This document shows positions 1 through 7,686 of a stretch of DNA of 10,869 nt, piece after piece (positions within the stretch are counted from its first letter, which is position 1; each line of letters starts with the position of its first letter). The stretch is from contig CAJUAF010000034.1 in assembly GCA_910584365.1 (NCBI GenBank), forward strand, positions 1 to 10,869, given 5' to 3'. Position numbers and translations under genes: made by a program. The notes under the pieces are model-generated. The model did not search any database and was not told the DNA's origin. It saw only the letters and a program-made list of their open reading frames with translations. The stretch comes from an uncultured Muribaculaceae bacterium. GTDB taxonomy: Bacteria; Bacteroidota; Bacteroidia; Bacteroidales; Muribaculaceae.

Positions 1-2
1 TT

Positions 3-50
3 GTCGAAGCCGCCGGCCTTGATATTACGCCTGATTCTGGGATTTTATAG
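3..50 (+). CDS. Possible 3' end of an upstream gene (partial)
   Basis: Frame 3 from the window edge is open for 15 codons and ends in TAG at 48-50; the last residues read GLDITPDSGIL. Codon choice (GTC GAA GCC GCC GGC) resembles the real genes nearby. A competing frame from base 1 also stays open to a TGA at 61-63 but reads less like a protein. The piece is too short to identify a family, so this is only a candidate. Confidence 0.25.
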   Translation, partial: VEAAGLDITPDSGIL

Positions 51-84
51 CTTAATACGGTGACGGGACGTTGAAAAGAAGTCG

Positions 85-92
85 TAACTTTG
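85..92 (+). promoter_or_regulatory. Bacteroidetes -7 promoter box for the 1010-residue secreted protein
   Basis: TAACTTTG matches the Bacteroidetes consensus TAnnTTTG exactly. I see no TTTG at the expected -33 distance, so only the -7 half is supported. Transcription would begin near base 99 and leave a leader of about 80 nt. The leader holds a small 5-bp hairpin (107-111 with 120-124). The box lies inside the longest open frame (which begins with TTG at 71), so it argues that translation starts downstream, at 179. Confidence 0.6.
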
Positions 93-178
93 TCATACAT
101 TTCCAACAGGGGGGAAACGCCCTGCCAGACCTGACTTCAAATCCATATCTGTATAAAAAACTTAAATCTGTTTGCCGT

Positions 179-3100
179 ATGAAGTGCAAATCTTACTTAA
201 AGCTGATGCTTTTGCTCATTTGCGGTATGCTGACTACAACCGCGAGGGGTGCGCTTTATCTGATCCCCGAATATAATTATGACACAACCAGGACAGACCC
301 TCACTGGTGTGACTTCGCTCCTGAAGATGACGGCAGCTACAAGGAAGCTGCCGCCAGTACCGCCCTGTGGTGCGACGGCTTTTTCGATCTCGGAAACCTG
401 ACGGACGGAACGCCCAATCCACGCAATGCTGAAAAAGCTTACCGTTATCAGTTCCGTCATTCCTATTCGGTCGGGGATGTGGTCCGTGACGGAGGCTTTT
501 GGGAAGGGCCTGTTGTCGGCTATTGTTTTCTTCCGGCTGACAAGTATGTATGGTATATTCATCTGAATCTTAATCTGGGGGAAAACGAGACGTTCCGTTT
601 CCGTATTTCCGCCGCCCGCTCGCTGTCGGACACGTACTATGCGGCCGGCTATGATCTTGTTGACGGGATCTACGGGCAGAATCCCGATACAGACCGTAAC
701 ATCGTCCCATTCACCACATATAATATCCGTAAGGGAATCTCTCTGGGGGATATGGGACTGGAAGATGCCGCCGGGTTCACGTCGAAAGAGAATATCGACA
801 AGGTGCCTTTCTTCTCGGTGACCGGACTCCGGGGCCTGTACACTCTCCGCATTGAAATTGACCAAGCCAACCCCGGGGATGCCAATTTAATACTGGCTCC
901 TTCCTTATTTGCGACCGGCTCCCTGGGCTTTGCGGAAGCGACCGGCTCTTCGTTCGGAAATTATAAGGGGAACGAGACGGAAAATCCGACGGCGGAGTTT
1001 GTTTATGATACGGACGGCAAATACAAAATGCTCATTTTCCCCCAGAATTTTTCGGATGACACTGACAAAGACTGGATAGGGTTCAATATCTCCAAAGGAA
1101 TAGGCACTGATGCGGTTGCCGGTTTCTGGAATCGCTCCATTATGTTCGACGCCGATTTGAGCGCTAACAATAAGAACGAGAACGTCACCATTGGCAAGAC
1201 ATATCAAACAAGCACCACTAATACAGTTAGCGGCTTGCAGCTGCAGAAAGATAATGGCGGATCCTTCACCGAAGCCTATCGCACGGTGGAGCTGGCGCTT
1301 GACGAAGAGACGAAAGAGGTAAAGACTCTGACGGTCGCAGAGGGAAACACCCTCCAGTGTCTGCGCCGTGGATACAAGCCTCCGCGCATATATCTGAACG
1401 ACAACCTGGTCAAGCTGGATTTCGACCGGGCGTATAACTGCTGGTATACCGAGTTTGTCGCTCCCGCCGGAGGAGAGACTGTGACTTACCGCCGCCGTCC
1501 TTTCTGGATCGGAGATGTCAACAGCCCCGAAGAGGTGCTGAAGGATACCGAAAAGAATTCGGAGCTGATTCCCGGACGTACTTATCAGCTTATTGTGGAT
1601 AACTCTTCGGAGGACCGGACCATTATATGCCGCGAGATGCCTGTTTACATTACAGGTTATTCCAAGACGTTCGGCGACAATCCCGATGACGCTACAGGCT
1701 GGAATTCCAACACCTCGGGCCAATTTACCCAGGTTGCCAACGGCATATATTATTTCCCGGTGAGATTCAAGGGGAGCTGTGAATTCGGTATTTCCAAGAC
1801 CCGGGGAACGTATTGGGAGAATTTCGATGACGGCCGTGCCTACAATGAATCCGGTTCCACACTTAAGGAGGACGGAAAGTCTCGCCTGATGGAAGTGCCG
1901 TTCGGCGAATTCAAGCCTTATGAAGGGTTCGGAGCCCCGAAAGGTCAGAATTTCAACTGGAAATTCAACGATGAACTGAATTCCGATGTGGAAAGCTGGT
2001 ACATAATTGTGGTGGATGTGAATGACAAGAAGGTTTCGGTACAGAGGCCCGGACTGAGTCCGGTAATCTCCGATTTCCGTATCAGTCCTCTGGAGGAAGA
2101 TCCCGCATGGATGGATAAGGCTAATATGTTTACCGCGGACAATCAGCCTTTCGGATCAGTTCTGAACGGCGCTATCACCGACCCTGTGCGTTACACGCGT
2201 CTGAACCACATCAGCTGCCGTCTTTCTTTTACGAGCGAGTATCAGTTGCCCGGGGTGTTTGAAAGTGTGTTCAATTCGCTTTCGCTCAACGGCAAGCGGA
2301 TAAGCGGCGTAACTGTCGACGGAGGTACAATAGATTTCATAGACTATGCACCCGGTGACAATTATGAGTTTATGGTAATCACTGATCTCCGCTTTCCGAA
2401 AAAAGATGATGATGGCAATGTCGTTGAGGGCGAATTTACCACTCAGCAGAACAATATAGAGCTTACAAAGCATCTGTCCCAGAAGTTTGAAGCACCCTCA
2501 GTGACTGTCGGCGATACGTACGTTATAAAGCGTGAATCCGGTTATGACGGTCAGACAGCGGTGGCGTTAAGCATCAGTCCTTCATATAATGATATACGTG
2601 AACAACTCCATGTCTATTCCGGCTTCCGGCTTGGCGAACGCTCCCATAATACCGCAGGCACCGGTAGCACGACGCGGGAATACCGCGGATATATTCTTTC
2701 TTCCGGTGCGGACCAGGCGACGGCGATGCAGCCCCTTGATGGTTATACGGTATTCGACGGCGGAAACTATGGCGCAGGGCACGACTGGTCAAGCATAGCT
2801 CTGACAGCAGGAAAAATGCCCCTTCATATCGGCAATGTTGTTGGAGACAACATTGATCCTTACAGCATTTTTACGGCTACAGTAGACGCCAGCTTCTATG
2901 CCCATTATCCTGTCCTGGCCTCAGATAACGGTGCGGAATTCACTTCCGCAGTGACTTCTCAGGCGGTTTCCCGCAGGGTGGTTTCTGATAACCGTCATAT
3001 TGAACGCGTCGACGCTCCCGCGGAGTCGCCTGTCAGGCTGCCGTTTGCAATCCGGGGGCCTTTGTCGGGGCTGGAGGAGACAAACGTCTCCGAGACTTCG

Positions 3101-3211
3101 GAAAGCGAATATTTCGATCTCGGGGGACGTCCGGTCGACGGCGGTTCTCTCCGGCCCGGTGTCTATATCCGGAAGACCGGTGACGCCGTGGAGAAACTAA
3201 TAATCAGATAA
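179..3211 (+). CDS. Large secreted modular protein with sorting-type C-terminal tail, function unknown
   Basis: This gene encodes 1010 residues. I chose ATG at 179 because a -7 box (85-92) lies inside the longer TTG-started frame and because this start gives a clean signal peptide (MKCK, then a hydrophobic LKLMLLLICGMLTT stretch, likely cut after ARG near residue 24). No lipobox is seen. Residues about 107-624 contain four related beta-rich stretches, each pairing an aromatic strand ending in an F-x-IS(K)-like motif with a later Y/V-x-L-x-(V/I)D strand. The layout recalls SusE/SusF modules, but I cannot assign a family. Residues about 628-975 look like a further beta-rich region. The last 34 residues (EYFDLGGRPVD, then PGVYIRKTGDAVEKLIIR) look like a Bacteroidetes type IX secretion sorting tail, suggesting export to the surface or medium. 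A terminator hairpin follows. The protein could bind glycan or be a structural surface protein; no catalytic motif is recognised. Confidence 0.85.
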   Translation: MKCKSYLKLMLLLICGMLTTTARGALYLIPEYNYDTTRTDPHWCDFAPEDDGSYKEAAASTALWCDGFFDLGNLTDGTPNPRNAEKAYRYQFRHSYSVGDVVRDGGFWEGPVVGYCFLPADKYVWYIHLNLNLGENETFRFRISAARSLSDTYYAAGYDLVDGIYGQNPDTDRNIVPFTTYNIRKGISLGDMGLEDAAGFTSKENIDKVPFFSVTGLRGLYTLRIEIDQANPGDANLILAPSLFATGSLGFAEATGSSFGNYKGNETENPTAEFVYDTDGKYKMLIFPQNFSDDTDKDWIGFNISKGIGTDAVAGFWNRSIMFDADLSANNKNENVTIGKTYQTSTTNTVSGLQLQKDNGGSFTEAYRTVELALDEETKEVKTLTVAEGNTLQCLRRGYKPPRIYLNDNLVKLDFDRAYNCWYTEFVAPAGGETVTYRRRPFWIGDVNSPEEVLKDTEKNSELIPGRTYQLIVDNSSEDRTIICREMPVYITGYSKTFGDNPDDATGWNSNTSGQFTQVANGIYYFPVRFKGSCEFGISKTRGTYWENFDDGRAYNESGSTLKEDGKSRLMEVPFGEFKPYEGFGAPKGQNFNWKFNDELNSDVESWYIIVVDVNDKKVSVQRPGLSPVISDFRISPLEEDPAWMDKANMFTADNQPFGSVLNGAITDPVRYTRLNHISCRLSFTSEYQLPGVFESVFNSLSLNGKRISGVTVDGGTIDFIDYAPGDNYEFMVITDLRFPKKDDDGNVVEGEFTTQQNNIELTKHLSQKFEAPSVTVGDTYVIKRESGYDGQTAVALSISPSYNDIREQLHVYSGFRLGERSHNTAGTGSTTREYRGYILSSGADQATAMQPLDGYTVFDGGNYGAGHDWSSIALTAGKMPLHIGNVVGDNIDPYSIFTATVDASFYAHYPVLASDNGAEFTSAVTSQAVSRRVVSDNRHIERVDAPAESPVRLPFAIRGPLSGLEETNVSETSESEYFDLGGRPVDGGSLRPGVYIRKTGDAVEKLIIR

Positions 3212-3330
3212 TTGCGATTTTGACAAATAGAAAAACAGTCAGGTTAGAAATTCATGATAATGTTACGATTAGTAGTAAGATAAAAGCAGAATTACAGCAA
3301 GTAACATCGTTATACGATTATGATTAATCA

Positions 3331-3370
3331 GGGAGACGGATCTGCCGGGAGGCGGGTCCGCCTTCCGTTT
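3331..3370 (+). terminator. Terminator hairpin after the large secreted protein
   Basis: CGGATCTGCC (3337-3346) pairs fully with GGCGGGTCCG (3351-3360), counting two G-U pairs, around a GGGA loop. The stem extends outward as GGGAG (3331-3335) with CTTCC (3362-3366) across a single A/C mismatch at 3336/3361. The tail GTTTGTT is only moderately T-rich. Its place 120 nt after a stop codon and before a new promoter fits a transcription terminator. The rest of 3212-3457 shows only a weak 7-bp inverted repeat (ATGTTAC 3260-3266, GTAACAT 3301-3307) and promoter-like boxes. Confidence 0.6.
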
Positions 3371-3413
3371 GTTAAGAAATATTAAATATAGAGGCCGATA
3401 CGGGGAAATATCG

Positions 3414-3437
3414 TAATTTTAGCCTGAAATAATTTTG
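3414..3437 (+). promoter_or_regulatory. Candidate -7 boxes upstream of the fucosidase
   Basis: TAATTTTG at 3430-3437 matches TAnnTTTG exactly, and TAATTTTA at 3414-3421 matches at seven of eight positions. Neither has a TTTG about 20 nt upstream. The exact match would give a very short leader (about 12-14 nt) before ATG 3458, the other about 30 nt. At least one probably drives the fucosidase, since a terminator hairpin lies just upstream. Confidence 0.45.
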
Positions 3438-3457
3438 AACAGTCACTTTTCGGTTAC

Positions 3458-5494
3458 ATGAAGAAAGTCTTTTTGTCGCTGCTGATTCTGGTGTGTTGTA
3501 TTCCCTGTGTGAGCGGGGTTTCCGATGAGGCTTTTCGCCGATGGCATGGCGACAAATATTCGATGTTTATTCATTTCGGGCTTTACTCCCGTCTTGGGGG
3601 TGTCTGGAACGGGGAGCCGGTACGGCGCGGATACAGCGAGCAGATTCAGTCGTTCGCCGGTATTTTCAGCGACTGGTACGGCGAAACAGCCCTGGAGTTC
3701 GATCCTGTCCGATTCGATGCCGACTCAATCGCGGCGCTTGCCCGCAGGGCCGGAATGCGTTCCGTGGTGTTTACTTCCAAGCATCATGACGGGTTCTGTA
3801 TGTTCGCGACAGCTACGACCGAATATAATTCTGTCGAAGCCACGCCTTCCGGTCGCGACTTTGTCCGGGAAATGGCCGAAGCGTGCAGCCGCGCAGGACT
3901 GAAATTCGGGATCTATTTCTCGCTGATCGACTGGCATTTCCCCCATGCCTATCCCATATCGAGCCATAACTGCGATTTCATCACTCCCCAGCATCATGAA
4001 TTCTCCAAAGCCCAGGTAAGGGAACTGCTGACTAATTACGGGCCGATATCTGAGTTCTGGTTTGATATGGGATGCAACACTCCCTCCCAGAGCCGGGAGC
4101 TTTATGACCTGGTCCGGGAACTCCAGCCCGACTGTATGGTCAGCGGACGCCTGGGGAACGATTGCTATGATTTCTGTGTGATGGCCGACAATGCCTATCC
4201 CGACGGCACCCTGGACACCCCCTGGCAGTCGGCCGCGTCAATGTTCAACGAGACATGGGGGTACCGTTCCTGGCAGGAGCGGGGCGCTGTCGGCGACAAA
4301 GTTGCCGAGAAACTGCGTAACCTGGTCAGCGTTGTATCCCACGGGGGTAATTTCCTGCTGAATATCGGTCCGACGGGGACGGGCGAGGTAGTTCCTTTCG
4401 AGGCCCAGGTGCTGGAGCGGATAGGGGAGTGGCTCGACCGCAACGGCGACGCCATATATGATACCGAGGCCACCCCCTTCCGGGAGGATTTTCCCTGGGG
4501 GATGGTGACCCGCCGAGGGGAGAATCTTTACCTGATTCTTACCGGAGAACGTCCCGGGGACGGGAAGATACGTCTGCCGCGTCCGGAAGGAAGAATTGTC
4601 TCGGCGTCGGTGCCTTTCGAGAACCGTAAGGGAGAAATTCTTTTCGCCCTCCCCGACAGCTCCTGTAATAATGGTGATGTTGCCGTTATCCGGGTCAGAT
4701 TTGACCGACCGGTAGCGGATATGCCGGTGAAGGAAGGGAGCGTTGTTCCCCGGTTCAGCTATTCCTGTTTTGATTTCGCTACGAACTATCAGAGCATCGT
4801 CAGCTATGACTGGCATTTCAACCGTGCTTTCCGCACTATGGAATTTCTTTATACCCCTCAGGAAGAGGGGAAGAGTATTCTGGCGCAGATAGACGGCACG
4901 GATTATGAGGTTCAGCTTTCTGACGGGAAGAAAATTCCCCTTAAAGGTATTGACGGACTTGCGTGGGGAGGGAGATTCCTCTGTAAATCGGGAGAATGGT
5001 TCGACACTCCGGCGGTAATGGAGACAGACAGCCTCAAACCCCACAGACGTCAGAACTGGACACCGGTGGATGCTTCCGAAGGCGTGGTACCCTCGGTGAT
5101 GATGGATGCGGTCTATGTGATGCAGGATGTGGTATCGCCCGATGACCGGGAGATTCTGATGGAAATCGGAGGTAGCACCGGCGTGGATCTCTTTCTTAAC
5201 GGACACAGAATAATGAAGCATCTTAATCCTTACGGGACTTCCCGGCGCGACGAGATGGTAGCACTCCCGCTGAAGCAGGGGAGAAACCGGATTGTGCTGC
5301 GGAGTTATAACCGTTTCGGAAAGGAAAATTACTGGAAACTGTCTCCGGCGCCGCAACAGCATCTTTTGAGCCGGACAGTGCTACTTCCGGATGCTGTCGG
5401 GAAAGGGAGACATATAATTAATGTAAGACAGCAGGGGCTTCCTTCGGTCAACGCCGACACGGAGCTTTCAAATATCTGCCTGTCGGTCAGATGA
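3458..5494 (+). CDS. Secreted alpha-L-fucosidase, glycoside hydrolase family 29
   Basis: This 678-residue enzyme is predicted to release alpha-linked L-fucose from glycans (EC 3.2.1.51), acting in the periplasm or at the surface. Residues 1-20 are a signal peptide (MKKVFLSLLILVCCIPCVSG). Cys residues occur in it, but no convincing lipobox. The GH29 TIM barrel spans about 23-340: KYSMFIHFGLYS near 33, SKHHDGFCMF at 107-116, KFGIYFSLIDWH at 149-160, and EFWFDMG with the expected nucleophile Asp203. MFNETWGYR near 262-270 and NFLLNIGPTGTGE near 298-310 are also family hallmarks. The FDMG form and the ETWGYR motif suggest the GH29-B-like group (alpha-1,3/1,4-fucosidases), from memory only. I did not assign the acid/base residue. 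Typical GH29 enzymes run about 450-600 residues; the surplus here is a C-terminal beta-rich extension (about 430-678), possibly a carbohydrate-binding domain. The next gene begins 53 nt downstream, so co-transcription is possible but functionally unexplained. Confidence 0.92.
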   Translation: MKKVFLSLLILVCCIPCVSGVSDEAFRRWHGDKYSMFIHFGLYSRLGGVWNGEPVRRGYSEQIQSFAGIFSDWYGETALEFDPVRFDADSIAALARRAGMRSVVFTSKHHDGFCMFATATTEYNSVEATPSGRDFVREMAEACSRAGLKFGIYFSLIDWHFPHAYPISSHNCDFITPQHHEFSKAQVRELLTNYGPISEFWFDMGCNTPSQSRELYDLVRELQPDCMVSGRLGNDCYDFCVMADNAYPDGTLDTPWQSAASMFNETWGYRSWQERGAVGDKVAEKLRNLVSVVSHGGNFLLNIGPTGTGEVVPFEAQVLERIGEWLDRNGDAIYDTEATPFREDFPWGMVTRRGENLYLILTGERPGDGKIRLPRPEGRIVSASVPFENRKGEILFALPDSSCNNGDVAVIRVRFDRPVADMPVKEGSVVPRFSYSCFDFATNYQSIVSYDWHFNRAFRTMEFLYTPQEEGKSILAQIDGTDYEVQLSDGKKIPLKGIDGLAWGGRFLCKSGEWFDTPAVMETDSLKPHRRQNWTPVDASEGVVPSVMMDAVYVMQDVVSPDDREILMEIGGSTGVDLFLNGHRIMKHLNPYGTSRRDEMVALPLKQGRNRIVLRSYNRFGKENYWKLSPAPQQHLLSRTVLLPDAVGKGRHIINVRQQGLPSVNADTELSNICLSVR

Positions 5495-5547
5495 ACGTAT
5501 GGCGCAATGATTACGGCGGGAAATGATACAATAATGATGATTGCAGG

Positions 5548-6570
5548 ATGAAAGAATCAGGATATTTCAGGGGGGTGATGATTGCTGTCGGCCTCGCTTC
5601 GGCGGCGCTGTTCGCCTCGCTCCTCTTTTTCGGTACCTCCGATGTGGCGCCCGCGGATGTGTGGCGGGTGCTTACGGGGGATGGCGATGAGATAACCCGC
5701 TTGATTGTCGTGGACCTGCGTCTGCCGATGGCGTGTGCGGCGATGCTGTCGGGTATGGCCCTGGCTGTGGCCGGCCTGCTGTTGCAGACAACGTTCAACA
5801 ACCCCCTGGCGGGGCCTTCGATACTCGGCGTCTCCACCGGGGCGTCCCTCGGCGTGGCGGTGATGCTGCTGACCCTGGGGGGAGGAGCCGCCGTAGGCAT
5901 AGGGCGCTATGCCGGAGCGCTGGCCGGAGCGTTGGCCGGGTCGGCTGTGATTCTGCTGGCGCTGCTGGCCTTTTCCCGGTTTGTCCGCGGCACGGCGATG
6001 TTGCTGATCGTCGGTATTCTGCTGGGCTATCTTGCTTCAGCGGCGATTTCGATTCTGAATTTCTACGCTACCGAAGAAGGGGTACATTCATTTGTGATCT
6101 GGGGTCTCGGAAGTTTTTCGGGGATAACCAAAGGGGAGCTGACGTTTTTCGGTCCGGTCATCCTGGGGTGCGTGGCCCTGTCGATGCTGATGGTAAAGCC
6201 GCTCAACGCTCTGCTGCTGGGACCAGACTACGCGGCTTCTATGGGGGTGAATCTCCGGGCGGTGCGCAACTGGCTGATGACTCTTGCCGGAGTGCTGACG
6301 GCGGTTGTAACCGCTTTCTGCGGTCCCATCGGTTTCCTGGGACTGGTGATTCCTCATGTGGCCCGGCTGACGCTCAATACCTCCAACCATCTGCGGCTCC
6401 TGCCGGCCACAGTAATGTGGGGAGCCTTTGCGGGACTTCTCTGTTGCGCCATAAGCGTTTTCGCCGGCAACGGAGGGATTCTGCCCGTCAATGCCATCAC
6501 TCCGCTGCTGTCGGTTCCCATCATAATATACGTTATTGTCAACCGTCATAAACTCAGTTACTTCCGATGA
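5548..6570 (+). CDS. FecCD/BtuC-type ABC transporter permease
   Basis: This 340-residue integral membrane protein has the length and multi-helix profile of the FecCD family, which builds the inner-membrane channel of importers for ferric siderophores, heme or cobalamin. Visible landmarks are RLP at 58-60 followed by a hydrophobic helix, NNPLAGPSILGVSTGASLG at 84-102, and GPIGFLGLVIPHVAR at 259-273, which contains the cytoplasmic coupling region contacting the ATPase. LPVNAITPLLSVPIIIYVIV near 312-331 forms the last helix. ATG 5548 is the first in-frame start after a TGA at 5524-5526. The stop codon overlaps the ATPase start in ATGA, implying translational coupling. The substrate cannot be told from the permease: there is no binding protein, TonB receptor or cobalamin riboswitch nearby. 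Confidence 0.92.
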   Translation: MKESGYFRGVMIAVGLASAALFASLLFFGTSDVAPADVWRVLTGDGDEITRLIVVDLRLPMACAAMLSGMALAVAGLLLQTTFNNPLAGPSILGVSTGASLGVAVMLLTLGGGAAVGIGRYAGALAGALAGSAVILLALLAFSRFVRGTAMLLIVGILLGYLASAAISILNFYATEEGVHSFVIWGLGSFSGITKGELTFFGPVILGCVALSMLMVKPLNALLLGPDYAASMGVNLRAVRNWLMTLAGVLTAVVTAFCGPIGFLGLVIPHVARLTLNTSNHLRLLPATVMWGAFAGLLCCAISVFAGNGGILPVNAITPLLSVPIIIYVIVNRHKLSYFR

Positions 6571-7349
6571 ATACGCCGTTGCTTGAACTAAAGAATGTCG
6601 CCCTGGGATATGACGGTAAGGTGCTTTACCGGGATGTCAACCTCCGGGTCGGACGCGGGGAGATGGTAGCCCTCCTGGGGGCCAACGGAGCCGGAAAGTC
6701 TACGTTGCTCCGCTGTGTCACCGGCACACTGGCCCCCCTTGACGGTACCGTTGAGATTGCCGGACGACCTCTTGAGGGGATCCCGCGCAGGGAACTTGCC
6801 CGTCTTGTAAGCCTGGTGAATACGGGGATGACGATGGCCGGGGCGCTGACCGTCCGTGAGCTTGTAGGGCTGGGGCGCCAGCCCCACACCGGATTTCTCG
6901 GATTGCTGTCGCATCATGACCGCGAGGTCATTGACCGCTCGATGGAGGAGGTCGGGATGTCGGCGCTGGCCGGGAGGCAGGTGGCTTCGCTTTCCGACGG
7001 TGAGCGGCAGAAAACCATGATTGCCCGTGCGTTGGCCCAGGAAACACCCGTCATGGTTCTGGACGAACCGACGGCCTTTCTGGATGTGGCTTCCCGCCTT
7101 GAGACCATGCAGCTACTCGGTTCCCTGGCGCGGACCGAAGAGAAAGCCGTAATCCTTTCCACCCACGATGTCGCCTCGGCCCTCCGGCTTTGTCAGCGCC
7201 TGTGGCTGATCGAGGATGATGACGCCGGAAAGCGTGTTATCGTTGACGGGACTCCCGCCTCCCTTATCGCCGACGGCGCCCTTGCATCCCTCTTCCGCGG
7301 GCGCCGCGTTTCCTTCGATCCCTCTCTGATGGACTTCCTCCCCGGTTGA
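6567..7349 (+). CDS. ABC transporter ATPase, FecE/BtuD type
   Basis: This 260-residue cytoplasmic ATPase powers the importer formed with the preceding permease, whose stop codon it overlaps by four bases. The nucleotide-binding motifs are in order: Walker A GANGAGKST at 38-46, signature LSDGE at 142-146, Walker B VMVLDEP at 162-168 with catalytic Glu167, D-loop near 172-173 and switch His200. The Q-loop position reads LVSLVNTG, putting Asn85 where most family members have Gln. I recall similar non-Gln residues in Bacteroidetes relatives, so this may be a subfamily trait rather than a defect. Every other motif is intact and the length is usual. The gene ends 37 nt before the stop of a convergent minus-strand gene, and no clear terminator lies between them. 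Confidence 0.93.
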   Translation: MNTPLLELKNVALGYDGKVLYRDVNLRVGRGEMVALLGANGAGKSTLLRCVTGTLAPLDGTVEIAGRPLEGIPRRELARLVSLVNTGMTMAGALTVRELVGLGRQPHTGFLGLLSHHDREVIDRSMEEVGMSALAGRQVASLSDGERQKTMIARALAQETPVMVLDEPTAFLDVASRLETMQLLGSLARTEEKAVILSTHDVASALRLCQRLWLIEDDDAGKRVIVDGTPASLIADGALASLFRGRRVSFDPSLMDFLPG

Positions 7350-7386
7350 TTGTCCGTACTCTTTCGCTCCGGCGCCCCTGCGGCAA

Positions 7387-7686
7387 CTATCCGAGATTAG
7401 GCAGGATTACCCGGAAGAATACCATCTGGATGATAGCCAGGGCCGCGGCGAGCGTCCCGGCGTATCCCCAGCATTTCTGTAGCAGGCTTCCGACAATGAT
7501 TCCCAGCAGAATGATTCCCGCTATAATCCCGAATACGGTCCAGTAAGTCAGCGCATCCCGGAGAGGAAGCGGCAGCATTATGCCGATGGCGGCTCCGGCG
7601 ATTACTGTTGCCAGGAATCCTTTCCCTATCCATGACTCCATGAATTCCGGTCTTCTGAACTGTCTCATAGGGGTGTCGATTTTCAT
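7387..7686 (-). CDS. Small three-helix membrane protein, hypothetical
   Basis: This 99-residue protein begins MKIDTPMRQF and ends FFRVILPNLG. Hydrophobic stretches at about 23-40, 49-69 and 75-93 would cross the inner membrane three times, and the basic N-terminus (RQFRRPEF) probably stays in the cytoplasm. I do not recognise the family. The open frame reaches up to 7785, but that extension would run through the 7747-7793 hairpin and encodes an unlikely arginine-rich leader. I therefore prefer ATG at 7686; Met7 or Met16 are alternatives. It lies downstream of the aminopeptidase and carbonic anhydrase-like genes on the same strand, separated by 136 nt, and converges with the ABC ATPase gene. 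No exact TAnnTTTG box is seen in front of it. Confidence 0.65.
   Translation of the reverse strand: MKIDTPMRQFRRPEFMESWIGKGFLATVIAGAAIGIMLPLPLRDALTYWTVFGIIAGIILLGIIVGSLLQKCWGYAGTLAAALAIIQMVFFRVILPNLG

Noticed and set aside
71..178. N-terminal extension of the large secreted protein from TTG
   Set aside because: A consensus -7 box lies within it, and it would bury the signal peptide.
4238..5362. 374-codon minus-strand open frame inside the fucosidase
   Set aside because: It lies wholly within a gene with clear GH29 motifs and its translation shows no domain-like features.
5495..5547. Cobalamin riboswitch or promoter before the permease
   Set aside because: Only 53 nt are available, with no B12-box-like motif and no TAnnTTTG match.
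5733..6551. 272-codon plus-strand frame inside the permease
   Set aside because: It is the alternate frame of a clear FecCD permease, with an Arg/Gly-rich translation and no hydrophobic helices.
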